A stretch of 13,401 nt of DNA from Candidatus Hodarchaeota archaeon (GTDB taxonomy: Archaea > Asgardarchaeota > Heimdallarchaeia > Hodarchaeales > YT1-057): NCBI GenBank assembly GCA_016839955.1, contig JAEOTI010000452.1, forward strand, positions 1-13,401, read 5' to 3'. Positions 4,616 through 11,875 of this stretch are shown here, in pieces. The notes below the pieces were generated by a model, which saw only the letters and a list, made by a program, of their open reading frames with translations, was not told the origin of the DNA and did no database searches. Each line of letters starts with the position of its first letter. Positions within the stretch are counted from its first letter, which is position 1. The translations under genes and the position numbers were made by a program.

Positions 4616-7348
4616 ATGAAGGCAAGAATCATGTCAAGTTCGAATTCTTTAGACCTAACTGAAAAAGAGTTTGAAATATACTTACTTCTAGCATCATTAG
4701 GTCCCTTAACAGAGGGAGAGATTGTTGGGCTCACAGGAGTCTCATATGAAGATGCAAAAAGTATATTTTCAAAGTTGAAAAAAAATAAGCTTACCTTTGA
4801 ACAAAAAGGTGTCATCAAGAAAACTGGAGTAATTCTTCCCACAAGAGAACTCCAAAAAACCCTTGAAGTATTTGCTTCAGATGTTCAGAAACTTGTAGAA
4901 TCCGCTAAAAAGCAAATTTCTGAAGGTCAATCGAAAATTAACAAATCTGAGGAACAGATGTTATCTATCAAAGATTCCTCTTTGCAGAGTACGAAACAGA
5001 ACTTCGAGGTTCTTAATGAGCAGATTTCGAAGCAGAAGGAAGTCTTTGAAAATGAGGGCACCTCTCTTCGAAATCAGTTTGTAACAGATGTAGGAACCCA
5101 AATTGGCGAAAAAATAACATTATTAACACAAGAAGTATCTACGACCCTCGATGAAGCAGAAAAACAGTTATTTGAAAAATTTGAAGGATTTAAATCAACA
5201 ATCTTATCTATTTCAGGAGAACAAACACAAACAATTCAAGAAGAGCTTCAATCAGATCAAGAAAAGCTACAGAATCATCTTAATACAATAAAAGAAGATA
5301 TTGTAGCTAATCTTTCGGTCTTTCAGACAAAAATTAATGAGTTAAATTCTAATTTTTCTGAAAATGTCTCATTAAAGTTAGATGCGTCTTCTAAATCTAT
5401 AGGAGAGATTATTACAACTACTGAAACAAATACACAAGAAGTTGTTTCTACTAATAAAGAATTAACCTCTGAGGGATTGAATACTCTTAAAAAATCTCTA
5501 GTTGAAGGTTTAACATCAGAAAAAGCAGCTATTGATCAAATAAGAACTGAAAAAAGTTCAAACCTTACTGAAACTCTACAAACAGACTTAAATAATTCAA
5601 AGAACGAATTAGAGGAATTACGGTCTCATATTTCGAATGAATTAGGACGTTTTGATACTAGTTCTCATAATTTACTAGAAGAAACAAAAACTAGTGTGAA
5701 ATCAAGTTGTGATGATACCTTAGCTTCATTTTCTGAAAGAAGGGAGAATCTCAAATCAAATTTACAAACCAATACAGATGAATATTCACAGGAACGTAAG
5801 ACTTCTATAGGTACAATGATTGAGAGTGTTACTTCTAATATTAAAAGTTCCATATGTGAAGTAATCTCTAATCTTCAAAACCTTGAAACAAATTTAGAAA
5901 ATGAAATCAATTCAACACAGACTCAAATTGATGAAAGTTCAAATGCTTTTGTCACTAAATATATCGAATCATTCGATTTGAATATAGATGAGATTTCTAA
6001 TCAAATAACAGAGACCTCTACTGAAATTCAAACAAAAACAAATGAAATCATTGATGGAGTTGTAACCAATCATAATAATACTACTTTAACACTGAAAAAA
6101 GAGATTGATGAAACTTTCAAGAAAATAGAGCTGTTTACAGATCAATTAACCTCTAAATCCCTTAAAGAAACTGATGCAGCATTAAATTCTCTAAATACAA
6201 CAAGTAATCAGATATCTACATTTGTTTCCCAACTTCAGTCAAAGGTTGATGAATCGCAAGAACAATTAGCATCTAATCTTGATTCTCTACAATCAAGTCT
6301 TCTTGAACAATTGGAAAAATTAAACCAAACTACGTCAGAGAAAATGTCTGAAACACGTCAAAACTTGGAAAACACAATTTCTAGCATTAAAGGAGAACAA
6401 CAAACTACAATAGACCAAACAACAACTGATTTTATTTCAAAATTGGATGATCAAGAAAAAGAATTCATAACACAACGAGAAACTCTTATTGATGAGCTTA
6501 ATACAAAAACAACTGCTTTTAATGAAAGAATTGAGACGGAAACAACCGAAACTAAATCAAATCTTGAACAAAGTGTTGTTCAAGCAAAACAAAATGTCTC
6601 AGATAACTTCTCGACTGGAACTGATACTATAGTTACCACCTCATCTACTCTTGCCGAGGAACTAATGGGAAAGGAGTCTGAAACACTTAAAACCATAACA
6701 GAAGCATTTCAAACTGCTATTCAAACAACTGAAGATCAGTTAACTCAGAATCTCTCTAATATGAGCACAAACATCTCAGAATCAATTAAAATCATCGGAG
6801 AAATAATTGAGACCAATATTACTACTCCTTTAGTTGAAGTAGTAGAGGGCAAAGGTGTTGGTGATGCAAAAGAAATCGCTTCTCTATTGGATACATTAAC
6901 AAAAGAGATGGGAAAATTAAAACCTTCTCATGAACCAAGTACACAACTAATTTTTTCTAAAGCTGCAATTTCTGATACCATTGCTAGTTATCTTAAATCT
7001 GCAAAAAGAAGAGTTACTATTTTTGTTCCCTCTCCAGACGACCTACCGATGGACATTATCAAGGGAATGCCATCTAGCCGGCAAGTCCAGATAATAACAG
7101 ATCCAGGTAAAAATCCAGATTGGCATAAGAAATTAGGTGATAGTGGTAATGTTCAAGTGTATCATTTGACTCCAACCGCAAGGTTACAGCCTTTATTTGC
7201 CGTAGATCGTGAAGCAGAAGAAATTATGGTCGCCCCCGCGGACCAAGAGTTCCCTGTTGGCATTATTAGTCGAGAAGATCCTATGATTAAAGTTTTGACG
7301 CAATTATTGACACAGGCAAGAGGAATGTCCACTCAACAAACTCGATAA
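4616..7348 (+). CDS. Winged-helix (TrmB-like) protein with ~660-residue coiled-coil rod and PLD-like C-terminus
   Basis: 910 residues in three parts. (a) Residues 12-60 form a TrmB-type winged helix: LTEKEFEIYLLLASLGPLTE, then GEIVGLTGVSYEDAKSIFSK as the recognition region. (b) Residues 76-737 contain no proline and no tryptophan and are rich in Ser, Thr, Glu, Gln, Asn and Lys with periodic Leu/Ile, as in long coiled coils; if fully helical this is near 100 nm. (c) Residues 775-905 alternate strands and helices (RRVTIFVPSPDD, RQVQIITDPG, LFAVDREAEEIMVAPAD, PVGIISREDP) like the PLD-like sensor domain of TrmB proteins, but without the HxK catalytic motif. Ordinary TrmB regulators are about 250-350 residues, so the rod is an extreme insertion. 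A second ATG at 4631 (MSSSN) has AAGG 8 nt upstream and may be the true start. No membrane segment. DNA binding is inferred; the role may be regulatory or architectural. Confidence 0.85.
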   Translation: MKARIMSSSNSLDLTEKEFEIYLLLASLGPLTEGEIVGLTGVSYEDAKSIFSKLKKNKLTFEQKGVIKKTGVILPTRELQKTLEVFASDVQKLVESAKKQISEGQSKINKSEEQMLSIKDSSLQSTKQNFEVLNEQISKQKEVFENEGTSLRNQFVTDVGTQIGEKITLLTQEVSTTLDEAEKQLFEKFEGFKSTILSISGEQTQTIQEELQSDQEKLQNHLNTIKEDIVANLSVFQTKINELNSNFSENVSLKLDASSKSIGEIITTTETNTQEVVSTNKELTSEGLNTLKKSLVEGLTSEKAAIDQIRTEKSSNLTETLQTDLNNSKNELEELRSHISNELGRFDTSSHNLLEETKTSVKSSCDDTLASFSERRENLKSNLQTNTDEYSQERKTSIGTMIESVTSNIKSSICEVISNLQNLETNLENEINSTQTQIDESSNAFVTKYIESFDLNIDEISNQITETSTEIQTKTNEIIDGVVTNHNNTTLTLKKEIDETFKKIELFTDQLTSKSLKETDAALNSLNTTSNQISTFVSQLQSKVDESQEQLASNLDSLQSSLLEQLEKLNQTTSEKMSETRQNLENTISSIKGEQQTTIDQTTTDFISKLDDQEKEFITQRETLIDELNTKTTAFNERIETETTETKSNLEQSVVQAKQNVSDNFSTGTDTIVTTSSTLAEELMGKESETLKTITEAFQTAIQTTEDQLTQNLSNMSTNISESIKIIGEIIETNITTPLVEVVEGKGVGDAKEIASLLDTLTKEMGKLKPSHEPSTQLIFSKAAISDTIASYLKSAKRRVTIFVPSPDDLPMDIIKGMPSSRQVQIITDPGKNPDWHKKLGDSGNVQVYHLTPTARLQPLFAVDREAEEIMVAPADQEFPVGIISREDPMIKVLTQLLTQARGMSTQQTR

Positions 7349-7356
7349 AGTCATCT

Positions 7357-7382
7357 ATGCGAGACCAGTGATGATCTCGCGT
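7357..7382. terminator. Hairpin between convergent genes
   Basis: GCGAGA (7359-7364) pairs with TCTCGC (7375-7380) across a 10-nt loop. The stem extends by a G-U and an A-U pair, and a T-rich tract (CTTTTCTTCTTTATTTT) follows on the plus strand. It lies in the 44-bp gap between the rod-protein stop and the B3/4 gene stop. It would fit a terminator for the plus-strand gene; the minus-strand side lacks a T-run. Many archaeal terminators are T-tracts without a hairpin, so this is a moderate call. Confidence 0.45.
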
Positions 7383-7392
7383 CTTTTCTTCT

Positions 7393-8079
7393 TTATTTTA
7401 AGACTTCTCCGCAACAAAATTCTATTATGCGTGTTGTTGCAAGCTTAACTGCCTCTTCTAGGGTTTTCAATGAGACTTCTGGAGCTCCACATAAAAGAAT
7501 GATTACTTTGGTTGTTTCTAGCGTTACTTTCGTAAAATCACAATCCCTGTAAGGATAAATTGCAACTAAACGTTCACCATCAGCGATAACAGCTTCACCC
7601 CCATTTAGGATCTTATTTTTCTTCATAGCGATCCCTAAAAAAGATTCTCCGGCTTTTGCAAACCTGAGAGTGAGAACTCTCCCAGAAATTTTGCTTAAAT
7701 CAAAAGCAGCTAAAGGAATGCCAGTTTCCAGTGAAACAATGTTATATACATCCACCAGGTTGGAAATTTTAGGAAATGGTTTTTTTGCTAGGACTCTGCG
7801 AATTAAAGCCTCTGAAGCAGGCCTAATTTTTGTTGGATCTATGTTGAGTTGCCAGAAGAAGCCTCGATATTTTCGAACAAGGACATCTTCCTTTAAATTA
7901 TCTAGAGTAAATTTGTTCTGTATTTTCCTTGTTATATCAGAAAGGAGAGCTGCGAATTTAGGATTATCTTCAATGGAGACGCGAACATTTTGTACAATAG
8001 AGTAAGGAACATACAGTTCTGGATATTTTGATTTGAAATTATCCGAAAAATCTAAGTTTACCACAAAAAAAAACTCCAA
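7393..8079 (-). CDS. Free-standing B3/4-domain protein (PheRS beta editing-like)
   Basis: 228 residues from the furthest start. The core is a B3/B4 domain (PF03483), the fold that in phenylalanyl-tRNA synthetase beta hydrolyses mischarged Tyr-tRNA and that also occurs as stand-alone proteins in prokaryotes. Marks: DPTKIRPASEALIRRVL (81-97), PKISNLVDVYNIVSLETGIP (103-122), AFDLSKISGRVLTLRFAKAG (125-144), then a GGEAVIADGERLVAIYPYRD strand pair (160-179). Stand-alone members are thought to clear mischarged tRNA or bind RNA; the substrate here is unknown. The TTG at 8079 has no good Shine-Dalgarno. The in-frame GTG at 8064 is preceded by GGAG with a 9-nt T-only spacer, so 8064 (223 residues) is the likelier start. 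Convergent with the rod-protein gene; no link in function is apparent. Confidence 0.8.
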   Translation of the reverse strand: MEFFFVVNLDFSDNFKSKYPELYVPYSIVQNVRVSIEDNPKFAALLSDITRKIQNKFTLDNLKEDVLVRKYRGFFWQLNIDPTKIRPASEALIRRVLAKKPFPKISNLVDVYNIVSLETGIPLAAFDLSKISGRVLTLRFAKAGESFLGIAMKKNKILNGGEAVIADGERLVAIYPYRDCDFTKVTLETTKVIILLCGAPEVSLKTLEEAVKLATTRIIEFCCGEVLK

Positions 8080-8233
8080 TGCGTTCTAAGACCCTAAAAA
8101 ATAACGATAAAATGAAAGTGAAAAGTTTATTCATTGAATTAAACCTAATATCGCATTAAAAGATTTAATTTGGATAGGTAATTCACTTTATCACATTTTT
8201 CATTCTAAATAACTCTTTGCAAAGATTTTTACA

Positions 8234-8240
8234 TTTATAG
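8234..8240 (+). promoter_or_regulatory. Candidate TATA box of the MFS-PhoU gene
   Basis: TTTATAG is centred at about 8237, placing transcription start near 8260-8263, just before the proposed ATA/ATC start and overlapping AAGGA. A short leader of about 10-14 nt would follow. This supports initiation near 8271-8274 rather than at the ATG 130 nt downstream. Confidence 0.4.
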
Positions 8241-8273
8241 TAATAACTTATTCACATAAGGACGGTAGCTATC

Positions 8274-10214
8274 ATAAGTATTAGCGAAAATACTGCAAAA
8301 TGGACTGGTCTGCGACAAAATTGGACATCAATTTTTCCTGTCATACTGATTGTATTAGGTATTGGAATGGCATCAGGAGTGCAAAGAGCGGTTCTGGCGC
8401 TCTATGCAAAGGATTTCACAGGAGAAAAAATTGTTGCTGGAAGCTATATTCAAATTGCTTTTTCTCTCGCAGGTTTTGGCCTCATGAAGTCGGTAGGGGA
8501 TTTAGTTTCTGGTAATGCTGCTGATAAATTTGGACGTAAATATATGATAGTGTTAGGTACAATTGTTTCCAGCCTAGGATTTTTGGTAATTGTTTTTTTT
8601 CGATACTATGAAATGTTAGCAATTGGAAATGCAGTAGTCGGAGCAGGAGAAGGTTTAGTTTTTGCAGCTGCTGTCGCTCTATTAGTAGATGCGGGGGGAA
8701 CTAGAGAGCGAGCAACAACGGTTGGAATCTTTGAATTTAGTGCATACATTGGTTATTCGTTCGGCTCAGGTATTACAGGAATTATTTTAGCTTCTTCATT
8801 ATTTGATCAGAGCTATCAAACTCCTTTTTACTTTAGTCTTCTAATTGTTTTACTTTCAGCTTTATTAGCTATCTTCGTTGTTCAGGATTCAAGAGAATAT
8901 AGAGTTATATCTGAAAAATTAGAGAATTTTGAACAAGTTCCTTTCGAACAGAAATCTACTTACTACAGATTTCATTCTAAGGCAACAGTTATTGTGTGTT
9001 ATTTTAATGGCCATTTAGGTAAGATTGCTGATGCATTGATGGTTCTTTTGATTCCTATTCTATTAATAGAAGTATTTCATCTAGATATTTTTGAAATGGG
9101 AATTATAGTTGCAGCTTTTACGTTTATGTGGGCTATTACTATGCCTTTAGTAGGTAAGGTTTCAGACACTTTTGGGAGAAAAAATCCCATAATTTTAGGC
9201 TTGTTATTAGAAGCTCTTGGAATTATTGCATTTATACTTCTACCAAGTACATTTCCATATCTGTTTATTGCATCCTGTGTTTCTGGGTTAGGATGTGGCC
9301 TTTATTACCCTATTCTTTCGTCAATTATAGTAGATATTTCCTCAGAGGAAGAGAAAGCAAAATCTATCGGTTATTATCGTGCTACAAGAGACTTAGGTTT
9401 AATGACTGGTCCATTTATTGTTGGATTATCAGCCACGATTTTTTATAGACTTGCGGAGGAAAATTATACAAAAGAAGAGACAATAAAACAATCAGTTCAG
9501 GGACCATTTTTTGTAATAGCCGGTTTATTAACCTTAGGTGCAATAATTATTGCTATTTTCGTCAAAGAGACAAGACCCTATTGGTCTCAATTACCCATTG
9601 TACTTAAACATGCTCAAACGGTCCATGAAACAATTGAAATTTCAAATGAAGGGATTCAAGCATTTCTTTCTACTGGGGACTCTAAAACTGTTAAGAAGCA
9701 TGCAAAAACGGCTAAATATAAAGAACAATTAGCTGATAAGTTAGAACAAGATATAGTTTACCTTTCATACGCTTCCGCTCGAGTAGCGACTGATACAGTT
9801 GAATTTTTGAGAATAGCAAGAAGACTTGATCGTGCAGGAGGTTTGATGATGGGTGTTGTGACACGCTTGGGTAAGATACCCTTTGAAGAAATCCCTCAAA
9901 CTTTGAGTAATCAAATTTCAAAAACATCGAAAAAGATAGTGGAGATGAGTCACAAAACTATTGAAGCATTGGATTTTTTGAAGATGGATATTCGTTTAAC
10001 ACCACGCTTACTTCTTGAAGTTGAGTTTTTAGAAAAAGAAATTGATTTACTCTATAGAGAGATGTCAAGTGCGTTATTTCAAAAGTGTGAGGTTTTATCC
10101 GTTGCAACAACACTGCAACTTCGAGATATCATTGAATTACTAGAGGACGCTGCTGACAAATTCAAAGAAACAAGTTGGATGATACGAATTCTAAGCCTCT
10201 TACATTTAAGTTGA
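8274..10214 (+). CDS. MFS transporter fused to a PhoU/DUF47-like C-terminal domain
   Basis: 646 residues if begun at the ATA at 8274. Residues 1 to about 450 are a major facilitator with 12 predicted helices and two motif A copies, GNAADKFGRK and GKVSDTFGRK, at the loops after helices 2 and 8. About residues 450-646 are soluble and all helical: ADKLEQDIVYL, FLRIARRLDRAGGLM, EFLEKEIDLLYREM and LRDIIELLEDAADKFKETS. These match the PhoU/DUF47 pattern, including the E/D-xxx-D metal-binding signature. DUF47 proteins normally act beside Pit phosphate permeases, so an anion substrate such as phosphate is possible but not shown. The first in-frame ATG (8367) would remove most of helix 1 (SIFPVILIVLGIG). 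Between the stop at 8244 and 8367 there is no ATG, GTG or TTG. ATA at 8274, 11 nt after AAGGA (8258-8262), is my best start; ATC at 8271 is an alternative. Confidence 0.85.
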   Translation: MSISENTAKWTGLRQNWTSIFPVILIVLGIGMASGVQRAVLALYAKDFTGEKIVAGSYIQIAFSLAGFGLMKSVGDLVSGNAADKFGRKYMIVLGTIVSSLGFLVIVFFRYYEMLAIGNAVVGAGEGLVFAAAVALLVDAGGTRERATTVGIFEFSAYIGYSFGSGITGIILASSLFDQSYQTPFYFSLLIVLLSALLAIFVVQDSREYRVISEKLENFEQVPFEQKSTYYRFHSKATVIVCYFNGHLGKIADALMVLLIPILLIEVFHLDIFEMGIIVAAFTFMWAITMPLVGKVSDTFGRKNPIILGLLLEALGIIAFILLPSTFPYLFIASCVSGLGCGLYYPILSSIIVDISSEEEKAKSIGYYRATRDLGLMTGPFIVGLSATIFYRLAEENYTKEETIKQSVQGPFFVIAGLLTLGAIIIAIFVKETRPYWSQLPIVLKHAQTVHETIEISNEGIQAFLSTGDSKTVKKHAKTAKYKEQLADKLEQDIVYLSYASARVATDTVEFLRIARRLDRAGGLMMGVVTRLGKIPFEEIPQTLSNQISKTSKKIVEMSHKTIEALDFLKMDIRLTPRLLLEVEFLEKEIDLLYREMSSALFQKCEVLSVATTLQLRDIIELLEDAADKFKETSWMIRILSLLHLS

Positions 10215-10264
10215 ACTCCTCTCGAAACACTTTTGATTCAAACAAGTTAATGTATCTTAAGGTT

Positions 10265-10627
10265 TCATGGTAAGAAGAAAGCTGAACAGTTACAATAATT
10301 AATCCCATTTTGTTGAAGTAGTTCTATAATTTTAGATATTATCGGACCTCCAATTCTGGAAATTCCTGCAGTGGGGTTTGTTCCAAGGTAACAAGGATAG
10401 TCTAAAACAAAATTCCCAGCTTTATAATCTACATTGATTGGTGCTGGTAACTCAGAACTAAAAAAAGACCCAAAATGATCATAAATTTCCAATCGAAGGA
10501 GTGGAACAGAGGAGTCTCGACGATTGTACCCGTTTAGATGTTTTATAATCTCATAATTTCCAGATGGTTTCAACACGTTATGATTTTCAGTTAATTCAAG
10601 ACAATGTTCGTTATATTTAGTTTCCAT
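10265..10627 (-). CDS. Hypothetical protein, 120 residues
   Basis: I do not recognise a family. The protein is soluble and looks like a compact alpha/beta domain: a polar N-terminus with ELTENHNVLKPSGNYEIIKH (11-30), a strand VPLLRLEIYDHFG (41-53), an aromatic and proline-rich centre (LPAPINVDYKAGNFVLDYPC, 60-79), a glycine loop TNPTAGISRIGGP (83-95), one helix IISKIIELLQQNG (96-108), and a short end with a CNC pair (112-114). No signal peptide or membrane helix. TATAAA at 10650-10645 is only about 20 nt from the ATG, which suggests a leaderless message, and there is no Shine-Dalgarno. It is convergent with the MFS-PhoU gene (50-bp gap) and divergent from the EamA transporter. Its own promoter, even composition and full-length open frame support a real gene. 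Confidence 0.6.
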   Translation of the reverse strand: METKYNEHCLELTENHNVLKPSGNYEIIKHLNGYNRRDSSVPLLRLEIYDHFGSFFSSELPAPINVDYKAGNFVLDYPCYLGTNPTAGISRIGGPIISKIIELLQQNGINYCNCSAFFLP

Positions 10628-10644
10628 CTTCAGCGTGGTAACCC

Positions 10645-10650
10645 TTTATA
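10645..10650 (-). promoter_or_regulatory. TATA box of the 120-residue gene
   Basis: TATAAA on the minus strand, centred about 20-21 nt upstream of the ATG at 10627, which places the transcript start at or next to the start codon. An inverted repeat, TGTTAGAA (10652-10659) and TTCTAACA (10717-10724), begins directly upstream and could be a regulator site, but its 57-bp spacer makes this weak. Confidence 0.45.
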
Positions 10651-10834
10651 TTGTTAGAATCTCCCCTTTTTTAGATGCAAATTTTTTATTTTAAAGGAAA
10701 TCAAAGGAACTTTCTTTTCTAACAGTTAATCAAGTAATACCTGAAATTCCCTATCTTGAATTAATGTTCATCGTATTATTTCATTCTTATTAGATTTAAA
10801 AGAAAGGAAAAAAATCGTTCAGCATTCAACTTTG

Positions 10835-10842
10835 TTTATAAG
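10835..10842 (+). promoter_or_regulatory. Candidate TATA box of the EamA transporter gene
   Basis: TTTATAAG is centred about 26 nt before 10864, giving a leader of roughly 15 nt that contains GGGG (10870-10873) ahead of the TTG start at 10879. A second AT-rich box, TTATATTA at 10846-10853, is an alternative. Confidence 0.4.
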
Positions 10843-10878
10843 TGATTATATTAAATATTTTTCAATTTTGGGGAAAAA

Positions 10879-11781
10879 TTGTTGGTTTTTTCTATTGGTT
10901 GGGGTGAATTTGCAGCGATTACAGGTGCTTTCCTATTTGGTCTAGCTAATGTAATTTATCGAAGTCAACGGGAAGATATTGATGCGTTAGAAATTACTTC
11001 TCTAAAGACTTGGGAATCAGTACCATTTCTTATCTTCCTGATTCTCATTTTTGGAATTTATGATGATTTATTTGTTTCTTTAGAAATTTTTACTTTCTTG
11101 ACTGTTTCAGTGATTTTGGGGGTTGTTCTAGGAGATTTAATTTATATAAAGAGTCAGGAGTTGATAGGAGTCTCCAAGGCGTTTCCTATCGCAATGACAT
11201 TTCCTTTTTTAACATTTGTTTTAGAAATATTATTTTTAAACGAAGATATTGACTTAATAAAAGGATTTGCAATCTCAGTTATTATTTTTGGAGTAATTTT
11301 GATCGGAAAAAGCACAACTAGTAGTAAAAATCCTTCTATATCAAATTTAGAAAAGGAAAATCAAATGGGAATACTTCTTGCAATTTTTGCGGCAGTTTTT
11401 TGGGCAATAGGTGCTTTAACATTGAAAATTGGTGTTGAAGATATTGATCCAATAGCTGCTAGTTTAATCCGTGTTGCGGTTGCTAGTGTTATACTATTGC
11501 CAATGGTTGGTGTTAATTCTTATCGTAAAGACTGGAAACAACCAGCTCCTAAAACTCTCGCTTTAATTTTAATAGCAGGTTTTTTTGGAATGACCCTTGG
11601 TGCTCTCTTATACACTATAGCTATAAAGTACTCTGGAGCTTCAACTTCAGCAGCAATCGCAGCTACAGCACCAATAATTACTGTTCCTCTTTCTGCGTTC
11701 TTTTTGAAAGAACATATTGATAATATCGTCGTTATAGGAACAATGTTCACAGTATTAGGAGTGATAATTCTTATTCTTTAA
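10879..11781 (+). CDS. EamA/DMT-superfamily transporter
   Basis: 300 residues with about ten hydrophobic helices in two related EamA halves (PF00892), roughly residues 8-143 and 162-299. Half one opens with WGEFAAITGAFLFGLANVIY and half two with GILLAIFAAVFWAIGALTLK, which correspond. Helix ends such as GVVLGDLIYIKSQELIGVSK and GMTLGALLYTIAIKYSGAST fall at equivalent positions, and IIILI-type C-terminal helices close each half. DMT proteins export or import small metabolites such as amino acids, nucleosides or sugars across the cytoplasmic membrane; the substrate cannot be read from sequence. Start is TTG at 10879 (a second TTG follows directly) with GGGG 5 nt before it; there is no in-frame ATG nearby. 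A T-rich tract (11792-11798) follows the stop and may terminate it before the VOC gene. Confidence 0.85.
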   Translation: MLVFSIGWGEFAAITGAFLFGLANVIYRSQREDIDALEITSLKTWESVPFLIFLILIFGIYDDLFVSLEIFTFLTVSVILGVVLGDLIYIKSQELIGVSKAFPIAMTFPFLTFVLEILFLNEDIDLIKGFAISVIIFGVILIGKSTTSSKNPSISNLEKENQMGILLAIFAAVFWAIGALTLKIGVEDIDPIAASLIRVAVASVILLPMVGVNSYRKDWKQPAPKTLALILIAGFFGMTLGALLYTIAIKYSGASTSAAIAATAPIITVPLSAFFLKEHIDNIVVIGTMFTVLGVIILIL

Positions 11782-11862
11782 GAAATAGAAGATTTTTTTC
11801 CTTCTTCTGAGGTAATTTTTATTGTAATATAATTATTGATTATTATTGATTTTTCTTCTCTT

Positions 11863-11870
11863 AAGGTGAT
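11863..11870 (+). promoter_or_regulatory. Shine-Dalgarno site of the VOC gene
   Basis: AAGGTGAT, of which GGTGAT is fully complementary to the 16S rRNA 3' end, lies 5 nt before the ATG at 11876. It shows that this organism uses Shine-Dalgarno initiation for some genes, and it gives the register used to judge the ATA starts elsewhere. TAATATAATT at 11825-11834 is a fitting TATA box. Confidence 0.65.
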
Positions 11871-11875
11871 GAATT

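Noticed and set aside
5665..5853. Minus-strand frame inside the rod-protein gene
   Set aside because: A shadow frame produced by the biased Ser/Thr/Glu codon content of the coiled coil.
4616..7348. Rod protein as an SMC/Rad50-like ATPase or chemoreceptor
   Set aside because: No Walker A or B motif, no signature loop, no transmembrane segment and no conserved chemoreceptor hairpin; the end domains are a winged helix and a PLD-like domain.
7670..8005. 111-codon plus-strand frame opposite the B3/4 gene
   Set aside because: Antisense to a well-supported domain, and no start signal or similarity.
8115..8189. Inverted repeat AAAGTGAA / TTCACTTT upstream of the MFS gene
   Set aside because: Only 8-bp arms with a 59-bp spacer in AT-rich DNA; expected by chance.
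8300..8515. 71-codon plus-strand frame overlapping the start of the MFS gene in another frame
   Set aside because: Its translation has no membrane or family character, while the overlapping MFS frame continues into helix 1 and matches the family. It was considered as a frameshifted N-terminus, but the MFS frame itself is open back to 8244.
11520..11750. Minus-strand frame inside the EamA gene
   Set aside because: Hydrophobic, alanine-rich shadow of transmembrane codons on the opposite strand.
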